Positions 9,550-22,569 of a stretch of 64,000 nt of DNA are shown here, one piece after another (positions within the stretch are counted from its first letter, which is position 1; every line of letters starts with the position of its first letter). The stretch is taken from assembly GCA_963082975.1 (NCBI GenBank), contig OY720344.1, forward strand, positions 96,849,228 through 96,913,227. The letters run 5' to 3'. Position numbers and translations under genes: made by a program. The notes beneath the pieces were generated by a model, which saw only the letters and a list, made by a program, of their open reading frames with translations, was not told where the DNA came from and made no database searches. The stretch comes from Labia minor (taxonomy: Eukaryota > Arthropoda > Insecta > Dermaptera > Spongiphoridae).

Positions 9550-11630
9550 TAAGCCAATTATGATAAGGACTGAGAATGGCAAACACCGCATTTTCCCGAT
9601 CAAACTTTTCCTTTTTTTTATAAATCATGATTTTATTTATTTTTTATTATTAGTAATAAATTTGATTTAATGATGAATTTAATGACCATATAAATATTTT
9701 TAAACTCTTCATCAATTTTAACTATTAATGAGATTTACTATAATAATATTATATTTCTTTATTTTATCATTGATCTCACATTAAATTACTTGATAATATC
9801 AAAACTAACTATAGTATATAAATGCTATACTTAATACGATGCACTTTTAATTACTCACTAGGAAATTTTTTTTTTCTTTTTCTTTTTTCCTTTTGTTCGA
9901 ATATAAATAATGAGAGATATAAATAAAAATAAAAATAGTTAACTACAAATATTTGAAAAGTTATATAGTATTAAAAATTTAAATTTAAGAATTTTATAAT
10001 TCTTCATCATTTAAGAATTTTATAATTTTTAAAAATTCAAGAATTTTATAATTTTTAAAAATTCAAGAATTTTTGAATTTTTAAATTTTAAAATTTTCCT
10101 ATTTTTATTAGATTATTGATGTTCATAAATGTTTAATCAAATTGTATTGTATATTTTTTAATCAATATTAGAATTTTTGATATTTATATTAAACATTTCA
10201 CTATTATGGCACATAAAATGTTTATTACAAAATAAATTTCATATTAATATGACATCATTTCTACATTTAAATTTTAGTTTTTTTGAAAATTGAAATTAAG
10301 CCCAGATATATATTCATAAAACCAAAATTAGTTAATTCAATTTCAGAAAGCTTAAAATTAGTTATTATTATTACAGATATTATTACAACTTTTTGGAATT
10401 TTTTATGACTTAAAAAAAATCATTAAAAAAATTAAAAAAAAACATAAATCATGAAAAATCTGAATTCATTGTAAAGTAAAATAAAAAATATCTATTTCTA
10501 AAATTTATTAATTTTATTATTTTTATATTTTTCCATTTACTCAAGTTCTGTGTCATTTGTAAATGTGTAAGTTTTTTTTATAACACTCATTAACCTCTCA
10601 CCAATCTCTTTAGTCGTTTTTCTTGTAGTTTAATTAATTAATCATGTAAAGATATAATAGTTTTTAATAATAATTTTTACTATCTCTTAAGAAATTTTGA
10701 TATACAATTCTTTGATTATTTATTACAATTATTAAATATTACATCATTGCTGATCAAAATGAATGGAACTCAATAATAATTAATAATAATGAATAATAAA
10801 TAATATTTTAGTGAAAAAATATTAAAAATTATAAAACTATCTAAAAATTAATTAATAAAAGAAAAATGAATAAATAAATAAATTTAAAATATAAATAAAT
10901 ATAAATAAATAATTAAAAAAGAATGTCAAGAGGCAAATATGGATGACCTCATATAAATTTAATTTAAAAAAAAAAACTAATGAAACCAATACAAATCGAT
11001 TTATCTTTATAAATATTATCTATGATGTGGATTTCAAAAAATCCTTAATTAATAAATTAATTCAAAAATATACAAATATATTTATTTTTGCTAGTATAAT
11101 AAGATAAGATAAAATAATTGAGAGTGAATAAAATTTTGATTAAAGTAACTCAAAATTGAGATGATTGTAGGAATGTGGTTTCTGCCATTATAGAGACTTT
11201 TAAATTTAATAATTAATAACATTAATTAATTATAGAGAGAGAATATCATAAATGCTCTAATCATTTTAATATTTTTTTAATAATAAATATAATTACTTTC
11301 TTTTAAATTTTTGATAATTAATTATATTAATTCAATTAGATAAAACATTATGAAAATAGAGAATAAAATATAATAAATTACAAAAATAATGCCTATTTAT
11401 TTACATTCTTCATTCTTGAAATTTTAATTATAAAATTATTTTATAAACATATAGGTATAAAATATATTTAGTATACGATATATGATGTGAAATTAATTAA
11501 GTAATTAAACAAAAATGTTTTATGAAGCAATAAATCGTCTGGTGAACTGGAATTCTTGGTCATTTACTTTTAAATAGTGACTATCTATTTCAAGTTCGAA
11601 AAAGAACTACCAGAAAAACTTTAATAAGTT
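9550..11630. other. 2 kb AT-rich stretch, no gene seen
   Basis: Extreme A/T content with short internal duplications, for example the repeated AAGAATTTTATAATTTTTAA units at about 9985-10080. No supported gene. Confidence 0.6.
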
Positions 11631-11707
11631 TTCTCTCACCTGAGGCATCAGCAAATGCCTAAAACCAGCCCATCGTCATTAATTTCCCCCCGCTGATAAC
11701 CACACAT

Positions 11708-11860
11708 CTAATCATGGGGATGAACACGAAATACTAGAAAATCATCCCAAGTGTCAAATTCCTTTTCTAGTTTGACCCAGAAACGAGCCAATTCTTTAAA
11801 TCCTTTGCATAATTCATTAGAACGATTCATCATAGATACTACATAATTGAAAAATTTGTC
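11708..11860 (-). pseudogene. Coding-like remnant, unknown protein
   Basis: A minus-strand frame of about 50 codons ends in TAG at 11708-11710. It reads DKFFNYVVSMMNRSNELC and then KELARFWVKLEKEFDTWDDF near its end, dense in charged and aromatic residues and unlike random AT-rich translation. In the same frame, two codons upstream of the D, there is a single TGA preceded by ILAEKC, which suggests a longer coding region broken by a stop. A donor-like CAG/GTGAGA lies downstream at about 11640. I do not recognise the family. Confidence 0.4.
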
Positions 11861-11869
11861 TCCTCTTCA

Positions 11870-12525
11870 ACACTTTTCAGCAAGAATTATCATCGTTATG
11901 AATATTTTATCCAAACGTGTTGGTGTATCTGTTTTAATATTTATTTATTTAAAATATATTTTTCTCCAGTCTGGTTTGGAATAATTAAATATTCCTGTCG
12001 CGTGTTTTCTTATCTTAAAACGATGAGATTATATCGTTAGTCATTGTTTGAATGAATTTTTCTTTATAAAAACATATGTAACTGTTTTTTCCTAAGATTC
12101 CCTTGGAAAAAGACTAAAGGAATATTTTATAAAAACGTAATATAGTTGATTTTTCGTGTTCTTTTGAAGCAATATGATATTTCATTGTTTGGTACATTAA
12201 ATAGTATTATTAAAATTAATATTTAAAATTAATTTCCACATACCCGTTAATGAATATAAAACAAGTAATATATAAAAATATATACAGTCAATTTCAACTT
12301 AAAACTACTAAAACTCTATTTAAAGTATTAAAAATTATTTGAAAATAAAATAAGAAAAAAATTATATTTCAAAGAGATTCAATCCGAATGCATGAAGACT
12401 CTAAACCGAAGTTCTGATGACAGCCATTGTAACACAAACAAGAGAAATTTTCTCCTACAATATAAAACTAAAATTAGTAAATTAATTTTAATTAATGAAT
12501 TAATATTTGAATAAACGTGACTAAA
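11870..12525. other. AT-rich stretch, no gene seen
   Basis: No recognised feature. Confidence 0.6.
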
Positions 12526-12527
12526 GT

Positions 12528-12682
12528 TTTCAGTTGTCAAAAACAAACTACTAATCCAAAATGGCTGAAAATGTCAACATATGAGAAACATATGTGTACC
12601 AACATAACAAAAAAATTCGATAATTGAATGTACACAGTCCGCGAAAATTCAAAATTATCCTTTTCTTTTGAACAGACCTCGT
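12528..12682. mobile_element. Mariner-like terminal fragment
   Basis: Shares a long block with the mariner relic at 62780-62875 (ATGGCTGAAAATGTCAAC and AACATATGTGTACCAACATA) and ends in CTTTTGAACAGACCTCG, the inverse of the terminal repeat GAGGTCTGTTC seen at 62419. Only the end of the element remains; no transposase sequence. Confidence 0.6.
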
Positions 12683-12889
12683 ATATTTGATTAGCTATTG
12701 AAAATTTGTACTAGATAAATATATGGAGATTGTGACTTAATAGTAGGAATAGAAAAACACAGAAATGAGGTTAATAATTTGTTGTTCAAAATTTTTAAAT
12801 ACGTTATATAATATAATAATATACTTATTCACTTATTCTCATTTTTGAATTTCTAGATTAATTATACGAATGATATATAATATATCGAA

Positions 12890-13393
12890 GGCAAATGACA
12901 ATTTTAGAAAAATAGCATTTGCCTAGGCAAAAACCATTTGACTAAATCTTTGTTGTGCAAATAGTTTTAAGTATTACAGTAGGTAATTACGAAATTATTT
13001 AAAAAAAATTTTGTTCTTTATTGTATATTTATTATTTATCTAACTTCAGCTTGCCATAACTTCAGTTCAGTTTTGAGTTCTAAATTAATGTGAATGTTAA
13101 AATAAATATTTGATATAAATAAAATCAATAAATTATAAAAATGTAATATTAGACAGTAAGGCGATTCATGTCAAGTCCATTTAATTTTAAAGATAGTTTA
13201 TTATAAACAAAATATATTTAACAATATTGCCAAAAAATTCTAGAATAAGAAATTGTTACCAAAGAATTCGCGAGTATAAGTAATATTTATTCCCAATTAT
13301 TTTGTTTATTTTCCTAGTCAAATTGAAATTAAATAATAGTTGAAGCTATTTAGCCAGGCAAATGCTATTTTCCTATAATTGTCATTTGTTTGC
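12890..13393. mobile_element. MITE with about 38-bp terminal inverted repeats
   Basis: Left end (12891-12928) contains AAATGACAATTTTAG and ATAGCATTTGCCT. The right end (13358-13393) is the inverse with few mismatches. About 0.5 kb, non-coding, AT-rich interior. Flanks are TA-rich, which would suit a TA-duplicating element, but the target site cannot be set. No second copy is present in the window. Confidence 0.6.
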
Positions 13394-13399
13394 GACTTA

Positions 13400-15390
13400 T
13401 ATATATATCTTTTTATAAAAAATATTTCGAAATAATAAAAATTGAAATGTCCAAATTATCATGACTAGTAATGCCATCTTCAACTTTACTACTCAAAATA
13501 TTTTAAACTCCCCTTCTATATTATTTTGAATTTTATATCTTCGAAAAAAAAATTTAAATATAATATTTTGAAGTTTACTTTAAATATGAAAAGTATATAA
13601 GTTTAATAAAATAATCTAATATTTAAATTTTTCGTTCTATTTCTCACAGAGAGATATGTCTATTAGTTGATTATTTAATATATTTAAAATAAATTGTAAA
13701 GATTTCGAATCGATGATAAGAAATTCACCAATAAATGTGCCAAATTGTATATATTTTATAGCAAACCAACTTGTCTTCATGTTTTTGTTGAATGAATTTC
13801 CATTATACAGATAAACATCAGCGAAAACTGGGCTAAGCGAAAAGTCCCTTTTTTCCATGTTCACTCAACCATATATAGATATAAATGTATTATAAATGCA
13901 TTTTATAACTATCTCGGTTTTTCATCTCTCTATCATAGAAGAAGAACAAGTGACTATTTAAATACTCTTTATTTATTATTTTCATATTAACTCGATATTA
14001 TTTTAAAATGTTAATATTGAATTAAATTATTTAATAGAAAATAAAAAACGTTATATATATTTTTTATTAAAAAAATGAATAATTAAATTCATCTTTGTTG
14101 TTTGTTGTAGCCCTTTTGGTTTTGCGGTGACTAATAAAAAAATGTATTAACCTAGCTAGAATCTATTTAAAAAAATATTTTTCAATTTTTCATTTAAAGA
14201 TATTTGTTTTTTTTTAATACATATAATAATATTTATTAGTCTTTTATACAAAAAATGTACTATATAATTATTTATTTTGTCTGTTTTATTTGTATAAAGA
14301 AATTATTAGTCCGTGAATAAATCATACAGTTCGGCGTTCTTCACACCTAAGAAAAATAAAAATATAAATATTATAAACATTCTTTGAATTATATTCTTTG
14401 CGCTTCTGAATGACAACATGAACATATCAAATTTTTAAAAAATAATTTCTGCGGTCATTGAATAAAAATAAAAATTATAGCCTATGTTCAAATAGATGTA
14501 TGTAAGAATATTGAGATGTAATTGACAATTTTGAGTCTATAACGTCAGAATTTCCGGACAGACTTACAGACATGAAAAATTAAAAAGTCACTTTTAGATT
14601 CTAGAGATCATGAAACGCGAAGATATACAGAAAAATTTAAATTCTGAGCAATGTGCAAACAAACACCATTTTTATATATATAGATTATCCCTAATTTTTT
14701 TTGGCTAATTGAAAATAAATATAGTAATAGTTCTTTAATAATATGAAACATGCATTAATAAAATATATGGTCATATTTAGATATGTATATATTATTTTTA
14801 GTAATAATAATAATAATATAGGTATATTATTATAAATCAAAATATTTCAAAATCATTAAATAACTAGATTATAATAATATTTTTTAGAATAATAAATAAT
14901 AATATTTATTAATTATTCTCAAATCTTTTCATAAAATTAATACCTATAAAATATTCTACAAAAATATATCTTAAAAATTTCATTTTTTATTAAACATTGT
15001 TAAATGTTAATTCTATTTAATTAACTTTTTCAGAATGTGCTTATACTTAAATTAACAAATAAATAATTAAACAATAATTAATAAAACATGAAAAATTATT
15101 ATAAGAATAGTCATTATTTTTGAGAAACAGAATATTCTTTCAATTCTCAACATCCCCACACTACCCAAGATTGCGTCACTTCCTTATAATAATAATAATA
15201 ATTTATATCAATAGATATATTAAATTATTGGAATTAATTTGAATATTAATATATTACTAAAGGGTTATTTTCAATTTCCTTTATTAATATTTTATTTTAT
15301 ATTATTATTTGTAATATATATGAACTACATAACTCATATCATAATCAATTACTATAACCACTTTTTTTAAACTAATGTTAAAATAATTTT
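13400..15390. other. 2 kb AT-rich stretch, no supported gene
   Basis: A 75-codon minus frame at 13637-13864 (internal ATG at 13858) starts EKRDFSLSPVFADVYLYNG but has no splice, promoter or poly(A) support and I do not recognise it. The rest is AT-rich spacer. Confidence 0.5.
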
Positions 15391-15396
15391 ATGAAA

Positions 15397-15460
15397 AATA
15401 TTATATATATATATATATATATATAAATATATATAGGCAAAGAGAGAGAGAGAGAGAGAA
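15397..15460. repeat. (TA)n followed by (AG)n microsatellites
   Basis: A TA run at about 15399-15424 is followed by a run of AG dinucleotides at about 15438-15459. Confidence 0.9.
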
Positions 15461-15539
15461 TAGAAGAGAATCGGATGAATTATAGCCTTTATAATGTTCG
15501 ACTAAATGTCAGGATTTTGGGATCGATTCACAGGTGACT

Positions 15540-15776
15540 GCGTGTCTTTTGTAAATGGATCGCGTTGTAGGTCTGCACGACGATTCTCGTTTCACTTTTC
15601 GTCCACCAATCGAGGACACGACCCGAATGCAACCTGTTTGGCATCAGACTCCAGGCCCTCATGAAAGACACCGCACTGTCTGGCTCGCAACATTCCCAAA
15701 CGTTCTTCCTTTTCTAGGATTTCCTAGATCATTCAGCTTCTTTTCAGCCTGGTTGTCTCTATTAACATACCATTGA
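15540..15776. other. GC-richer island, possible exon, strand unclear
   Basis: About 240 bp with clearly higher GC than the flanks. The plus strand has an ATG-initiated 73-codon frame at 15555-15776 (MDRVVGLHDDSRFTFRPP at its start). The minus strand also has a long open frame across the middle (with VWECCEPDSAVSFMRAWS). No splice site or promoter decides between them and I recognise neither. It may be an exon, a conserved non-coding element or a fragment of an unrecognised repeat. Confidence 0.3.
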
Positions 15777-15779
15777 ATT

Positions 15780-17825
15780 AAAAAGTGACGTTTTATGACA
15801 ACATTACACTAAAAGATATTTTTTTATTAATTACTTTAACAAGATTCCATTAATTTTATAGAGATTTTAAAATTAATTTTTTTTTAATTTGATAAAAAAA
15901 ATTATATCTATCTATTATATATAGTCGAAGTAAGTTCAAAAGACTAAAATCGTTTTAATTTTCTAGCCATCTGGTGGACAAAATCGAAAATAAATTACAG
16001 TGATTATAAACCGGTAGAATTTTTATTCATTTATACAATAAAATGACTTTTTCATTTTATTAAAAAAAAATGAATACTTATTATTAAGTTTTACTTACCA
16101 AGTATATAAAAACGAGTTATTATTATTATTATTATTATTATTATTGACATCTACAAATCCTTAACACTTTTTAGCGTCACTCAACTTTTTTCACCTATCC
16201 CAAAATTTTTCTTTATTATTATTGTTTGTTTTTTGTTGAGTATGTACAGTGACTAAAAAATGTAAACAGCATGGGGTACTATTTTCGGGGAATGACAATG
16301 GCCTTCCTTGCGTATTTCATTATAAGGGCCCAAGGGCCTTAGTTTGGGGTATTCCAAAGGCGTAGTTTAAATTATTTTAGTTTATTCTAGATATACTTTG
16401 AATTACTAGCGTGTTGGGACTTCTTTGAAACTAATTATGTGATAGCGGAAGTTTTTTGAAAAATTGTTTATGAAAATAATCATAATATTACTGACATAAT
16501 AACAAAAAACAAGACAAAAAATAAATAATATATATATATATAACAAAGGAAAATTACATAAATATTATTTCACTATCAAAAATTGTTACAATATTACCGA
16601 TATAAGCTATTTTTATAATATATATATTTCTTTCAATATCCATGACTTGATAATAAAGGTAAATATATTTTCTCTTGTTTGCCTGACCTGTCTAAATTTC
16701 ACTTACAGGTCTTGAGCAGAAAAAAAAATTATTTTAAAATATATAGCTATTTCCTTTTTTTTATCTCTATATAATCATCTTTACCAATTTCCTTGGCATT
16801 CATCAGTAATTTCTTTTAGCGTGACTTTAAATTTAAGATGCACATTTCGCTCTTCCACTAGAGATCTTCTCTTTTTAATGATTAAATTACAATTATTTAT
16901 TTATTTATTTTTATTTTATCTTTGTTTGAAATTCACCAATCATCCTATAATAGATAGATTCACTTCGTCATAAAAAATTTACAACCAATATAATATACTT
17001 ATTAAGAAGAATCAATTTATTTGTCCCGGTTTGTTTATATTTTCTCTATTCTATTATCTATTATACTTTGAATGACTATTCTCTTTTATAGGAAAGCAAA
17101 AGTAGAGAGATGTTAAGAAAAATAAAAAAATAAAAATAAAAATAAAAATAAAAATAAAAAATAAAATAAACTTGCAAGTAGAATCTTTGATTTCATGTAC
17201 ATAGAAAGTGTTAATTAATTCAAAATGACAAAATGGAACATATTAAATATATTAAACCTTCTATATATTATAAAAATCAACTTTAAAAATTAGAAATCTT
17301 GTCTTTAATAAATAAAAATTAAATTAATTAATTTAATTTATTAAACTCTACTTTCACATACTAGTATTAGGTTTATACCTGACTATTTATCATTTACTAA
17401 CCTCAAAAGTACGCATGGACATAAAGATGTCGCTTGACACTTAAAAAAAGTATTATACATAATATTCTTGTTTAGAATTTTTCATTATATTATTTAGGAA
17501 GTCATAATTTAACATTTTATTATGTTCTATCTAAATCTAAAGATCTAAAATAACAACTATAAATTAAATACCAATATTTCTAAGATTCTTATTTTGTTAG
17601 TTTAAATTATCAATTAAGTAAATAAATTAAGTATAAAAATATATTTTATGATTACTAAATGTAGTTTAATATATTTAATATATTAATCTTATTATAATTA
17701 TTAATTTTTTATTTAATATCATAGATTGGTTCGAATGGGTAATTAGTGAGAAATAGATGAAAAATTTATTTATAGGGAAATTATTCTATTTGAGAATCTC
17801 ATACCAAGGAAATTCTGGTTTAATA
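15780..17825. other. 2 kb AT-rich stretch with simple repeats
   Basis: Contains a (TAT)n run at 16119-16146, a TA run near 16530 and an (AAAAT)n pentanucleotide run at about 17124-17170. A moderately GC-rich patch at 16260-16450 has no clear frame. No gene seen. Confidence 0.6.
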
Positions 17826-17833
17826 ATACAAAG

Positions 17834-18048
17834 CAGTGCTTCCCATCGTGGGGTGTACCTCCCACAGGGGAACAATTCGACTGTACAGGAAGGAAATAGA
17901 AAAAAGTGATGAGCCGTCAGACAATTATTAATATATGAATTATTAACAATTTTAAATCTTTAATATTAAGCAAATGTCACATGGGGAACATTTTAAGTTT
18001 TTAGTTGCTCTGGAAGGAAATGGCATAAAAGAATGTTGGGAAATACTG
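17834..18048. mobile_element. hAT-like MITE
   Basis: Begins CAGTGCTTCCCATCGTGG and ends, inverted, CAGTATTTCCCAACATTC. About 215 bp, non-coding. Flanking 8-mers are not convincingly duplicated. Confidence 0.6.
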
Positions 18049-18059
18049 ACAAGTTGGAT

Positions 18060-18430
18060 GAGGATAGGAATTAGATGGAGATTGTTCAGGATAGAATGTG
18101 GTTGTGCAGTTTATATGTTCAGTTATTATAAGTATTATTAAAAATTATATGATTGTATAAATATAGCTTAATAAGGAAATATGGGGGAAAAATATATTAG
18201 ATATAAGAAAACATCTTTAAGAATGAATTTAAGTATTGTTTTATTTATAATCTATAGAGAAATTCATAAATCATAAATCTACCTTAACATATATTAATCA
18301 GAACTGAATATTTATATGTATTATTATTTTTATGACTTATATAGTGATTTAAATACCATATGTGTATACACTCTACTATCAAGATGAATGGAACTTTGAA
18401 TATATATAATATTTTTATATATTCCTTTTT
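18060..18430. other. AT-rich spacer, no gene seen
   Basis: No recognised feature. Confidence 0.6.
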
Positions 18431-19022
18431 ACTCGCCAGAGATAGTATTGCGATCACGAAAATTTTCGATGTCGGGATTTTAATGTTTTTATACGTTGTG
18501 TAGGTCACTGAGCCATTTTCACTAAGGTTGAGAAACATGTCTGTGTGTGTGTGTGTGTGTGTGTACACAAAAACGGTTTGAGCTATAATAATGAAATTTG
18601 GTACACGGGCATTATTCAAAATTCGTAGTTTTCTATCAACTTTTGAGAAATGATCTCATTCGGAAGAGAACCATTAACTTCCACGTTTTGATTTTTTTCC
18701 TCTAAAGTGACCGTAAAAATAAAGATATATTTTTGATAGTTTTTCACATGATTAAAAATTGTATAAAATTGCTATATATAGAATTTTGGCTTGATTGAAT
18801 TGCTGAAAGTACCGGAATTTACTTTTTAACACGATTGCAAGTAACGCGACAGCACGTGACGTGGTGACATCAACAAAGAGTCAAACACGCGCTGGTTTAA
18901 TACATATTATTTATTAATTTCAATTTATAATTTATATAATTAATTAAATTTAATTTAAATATAATATATGTGTTAATTAATCCAATTCAAATTTGCGAGA
19001 TAGTCGAGTGGAGACAGTCCAG
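18431..19022 (+). mobile_element. Family A element, copy A3
   Basis: Near full length; the 5' end has lost TATC (starts ACTCGCCAGAG). (TG)n tract near 18540-18562, 3' end GCGAGATAGTCGAGTGG with the hairpin slightly diverged (CAGTCC instead of CACTCC). Confidence 0.8.
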
Positions 19023-19024
19023 CT

Positions 19025-20700
19025 CATTTTATAAATATCAAAGAGAATTATTTTAATAATCATACAATTAATATTTATAAATTTATTATTATTAATAATA
19101 ATAATAATATTAGCATAAATATGTATAATGTTATCAAATTTTATATAATAATATTTTTTTAGTTTCACTTAAATAATATATATATATATTAATAATAATA
19201 AAATAATTCTTATTTAATTCTTATTTACATTATCTTGCATTTGAATCCTCCGTTAGAATCTTCATTACCTCATATGTAAATAAACGCGATTCGTTTAATT
19301 TATTATTTCCACTTTATATCTATTTTAATTATTATATTTAAAGAGTATAATAGATAAATCCCAACATCATTTATAAGTACTAAAGTTTTTAATATTTTAT
19401 AAGATTATATTTTTTCATTTAAAATATATTTTTTTTAATTATGTTTCTTTCTCATAAAGAGAATTTAATACAAATAATGATTGAATTAAAGTTTTTAAGT
19501 ATTTATAATTAAATACGAATTTTCTCATTATTGTCAGAAAAATAATCATAATAGAATTTGTTTATAACTTGATTATTATTAATATTTTACTAGAATTTTA
19601 TTTTTCACTTTAACGAGGAATAAATAAATTGTATTGAAAATAAAACTAATGTATATACATACATTAGTTTTATTTTCTAGATTTATTGATTAAGTACTAT
19701 AATTTATTAAATAATATAGCACACCTTTTTGTAAATTGATTTCTATTTAATAAAATTTACGATAATTTATAATTGAAACTTGTTTAGATTAAATGCTTGT
19801 TATTTATATTTATTTGAAAATTATTCATTATATTTGATTTTTTTTTATTTAAATTATTTGCTATAATATGATAAAATTAACGATTTTCTCTGACAATTAA
19901 TATTAATTAATCTTCTAAAATTATATTTTAGATCAATTTATTTAGAAAGTAAAAAAAAAAAACGTGCTAAAATATACCCTTTCAAAATTCATGTCATGCG
20001 CGTTATTTAAACGACCACCTAAGAATATTTAAATAACGATAAAAATAAAATTTACATATACTATCCACATATCATATATGACTATATTTCATTACTAATT
20101 TTGTTAATATTATTTCGTTATTAATTCTATTATTCACAATTTAGAAATAATTTTTATTTATATTATCTGCCTTTTGGAATGTTTTAAGTAATAATTTGTG
20201 TGAAAACTTGAACTAAAAAAAAAGACTTACTTATAATTAAAATTAATTTTTATATTATAAACTTAATAAAGTGGTAAGCTGGGAAACATAAAGAGAAGAG
20301 TTCAAATCTCAACAAGTTTACAAATTTCTAAATTTAATTAATATAACAAAAAATGTCTTCCATAGTTGAAATGGTCTTAAAAAATGACTATATTGAAAAA
20401 TATATTTTTCTTCAATTACTCGATATCCCTATCTACATTATTTTTTATGAAATGAACTGACGAGGGGGGGGGGAATAAAGAAAATTTGTTTATTCTCCTA
20501 CACAATTGATTTAAGAAATATATCAATTATTTCAAAATATAAGATTTAAAAATATTTTCTATTTAAATGTCTTAAAAAAAATTTAATTTGGTGACCAAAT
20601 TTTTTTCAGTTTTTCATTAGAGATAACATGTAGGTAAATATAGAAAAATATATATTTTTACAAAAAAATATTTTTCAAAGGTTTTTTGGTGTATAAAAAT
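19025..20700. other. AT-rich stretch, no gene seen
   Basis: Holds an 18-bp perfect hairpin at 19636-19677 (listed separately) and a run of ten Gs at 20464-20473, odd in this composition. Otherwise nothing recognised. Confidence 0.6.
19636..19677. repeat. Perfect 18-bp hairpin
   Basis: Arms GAAAATAAAACTAATGTA (19636-19653) and its exact inverse (19660-19677) around a 6-base loop. Could be a cruciform, a pre-miRNA-like stem that is too short, or a foldback remnant. Confidence 0.8.
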
Positions 20701-20707
20701 AAATATT

Positions 20708-21592
20708 CCCATTTGGGAACGCTGGTCATTCAAGCAAGTAAAATAAAGAAATGCATTTATAAAAACATCAAATTATTTTTTTATTTTTTACAATTATAAA
20801 AAATTATAAACATCAAATTATGTTTTTAGAATTATACAAAATTAAAAAAACATAGGTTCCCAAACAAAGAAAAAATATTTTGATCTTTTGGTGGAACGCT
20901 TCAAAACATGGAACATTGCACAGTCGACATTGTTTCCTTGAATTTTTTTTACATCTACGCTCCTCTTTCTGTTCTTTCTATTATATGACCAGCGTCATCT
21001 CTGTTAATTTTTAGAACACCTTTAGAAGGTCTTCCTGCATTATTTGGATTAGAGTAGGAACTTAGTTGTAAATAATACCTTGCTATTGCTCTTTTGAAAT
21101 CCAAAAATGGAATATCATGTGAAAAGTTGTAGATCACAAATGCGTTATATACTGTCTCATATATTTCAATCATGAGACTTGTGGATTCTTCAAAAATATT
21201 TGTCATTCTCAGGACAACATTTTCTTCCACTTTGTTCAAGGATCATACACCTCCATTTGGTAACAATATCGTGTAGAAGTCATAAACCACTGCTTTAGTT
21301 CAAATCTAACAGGTTTTCCTTGAATAATCTACTTCATGAAATGATGATCAAAATATCCTGCCATTTTTCCACCGATTTTTCAGAAAATATTCCAAATTTC
21401 ATGAAATTATTATTCAATTCTACTTAATTACTTAATTTATATTTCTTATTTTGATTAGATTTATATTTATATTGTGTGGCTAACTTAAAAAAATATAAGT
21501 TGTTCATGCCCTTCAAAATAAATAAAATAAAATAAATGAAAATAAATGAAAATCTTTATATAACAGCTCAAAGAGCAGCGTTCCCAAATAGG
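20708..21592. mobile_element. Deleted piggyBac-like element
   Basis: Bounded by inverted ends CCCATTTGGGAACGCTGG (20708-20725) and its inverse CAGCGTTCCCAAATAGG (21576-21592), enclosing a C-terminal transposase relic on the minus strand. About 885 bp, much shorter than an autonomous element. The expected TTAA target duplication is not preserved. A further copy of the same end lies at 22549-22566. Confidence 0.65.
20880..21340 (-). pseudogene. piggyBac (PGBD-type) transposase C-terminal relic
   Basis: Reading the minus strand across frames: GKPVRFELKQWFMTS with a following YCYQMEVYDP matches the conserved K-P-x-R-x-G-x-K-W block and the strand that follows it in PGBD transposases. Next comes an open 94-codon frame (20955-21239) resembling the C-terminal helices (NAFVIYNFSHDIPFLDFKR). 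After a one-base frameshift comes a Cys-rich tail, CKKNSRKQCRLCNVPCFEAF with a following His, matching the C-terminal zinc-binding domain. Frameshifts and the missing catalytic Asp region make it a dead fragment. Confidence 0.7.
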
Positions 21593-21903
21593 AAGATTTT
21601 ATTTTTTGATGTTTTGTAAACATGAAAATTTTTTATTTATTTAAACTAATTATAACTACTACATAGTAAATAAAGAGAAATTTATAAAAACAATAAAACA
21701 ATAATACCTTATCATAAATTTATATGTTTAAAAACCACAATTACTAATTTTTCAATTTTTTTTTTTGATTTTGTTGCAAGCAAGTACTAATAACTGCTGT
21801 ACCTATCAAATATACTTTTAAAAGAAAAGTTAGATTATAACATGATTACACTAGCACAAATTTGGTGTCAAATTTAACAGTTTACAAAGCTATTTAGATT
21901 TTT

Positions 21904-22532
21904 ACCGACCGACGATAGTAAGGGAGGTATTGTTTTCAGACCAAATTTCACATGTGGTGATTTTTTACATATCTCCACGAATCATGCATTTTCTTAACAG
22001 AAAAAAGTATTTTTAGCATGATGTCTGTCCGTCCGTAGTGTGTCCATATAGATGTGTACAGCTTGAACGGGTCAACGGATTTTGATGAAATATGATATAT
22101 TTACTTAATGCATCAGTATGATGAATTGATCAACTTTTGGTGTATATCCGGGAACCGGAAGTGGTAGTATGACCGATCGAAAATAGGAAAGGAAGGGTTA
22201 TTTTCACACCAAAATTTCATATGAGGAGATTTTTTATATATCTCCATGAATCATGCACTTTGTATTGGTTTTATCCTCGGGAAAATTCATCTTCATTATT
22301 TTTTTCTTAATTTAATATTATATAACGTCACCCAGCCCTTCATGACGTCACAGCCAGCGCCTCATTGTTTATTGCATATTATAAATAAAATAAAATTAAA
22401 AATATTTATGTTTTAGCCATATCTGTTTTTTATTGCATTAATAGATACATTTAAATCATTTGAAATTGTTTCTGTAGCTGGAAATTAATTTATTTCAAAC
22501 CATCGGTCAGTTCTGTGCCTGGCCACAGATCA
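21904..22532 (+). mobile_element. Family B element, copy B2
   Basis: Near full length, ACCGACCGACGAT start; the 3' hairpin is slightly decayed (CTGGCCACAGATC). The GTCC run is short. Confidence 0.8.
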
Positions 22533-22548
22533 ACTTATTTGTGTTGTT

Positions 22549-22566
22549 CCCATTTGGGAACGCTGG
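22549..22566. repeat. Lone piggyBac-type terminal repeat
   Basis: CCCATTTGGGAACGCTGG, identical to the left end of the element at 20708, lies 17 bases after copy B2 with no partner to the right. Together with the end at 21576 it could also bound a segment that now contains B2. Confidence 0.6.
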
Positions 22567-22569
22567 CTA

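Noticed and set aside
16315-16350. GGGCCC-containing palindrome near 16328
   Set aside because: The inverted match is imperfect and short; no partner feature.
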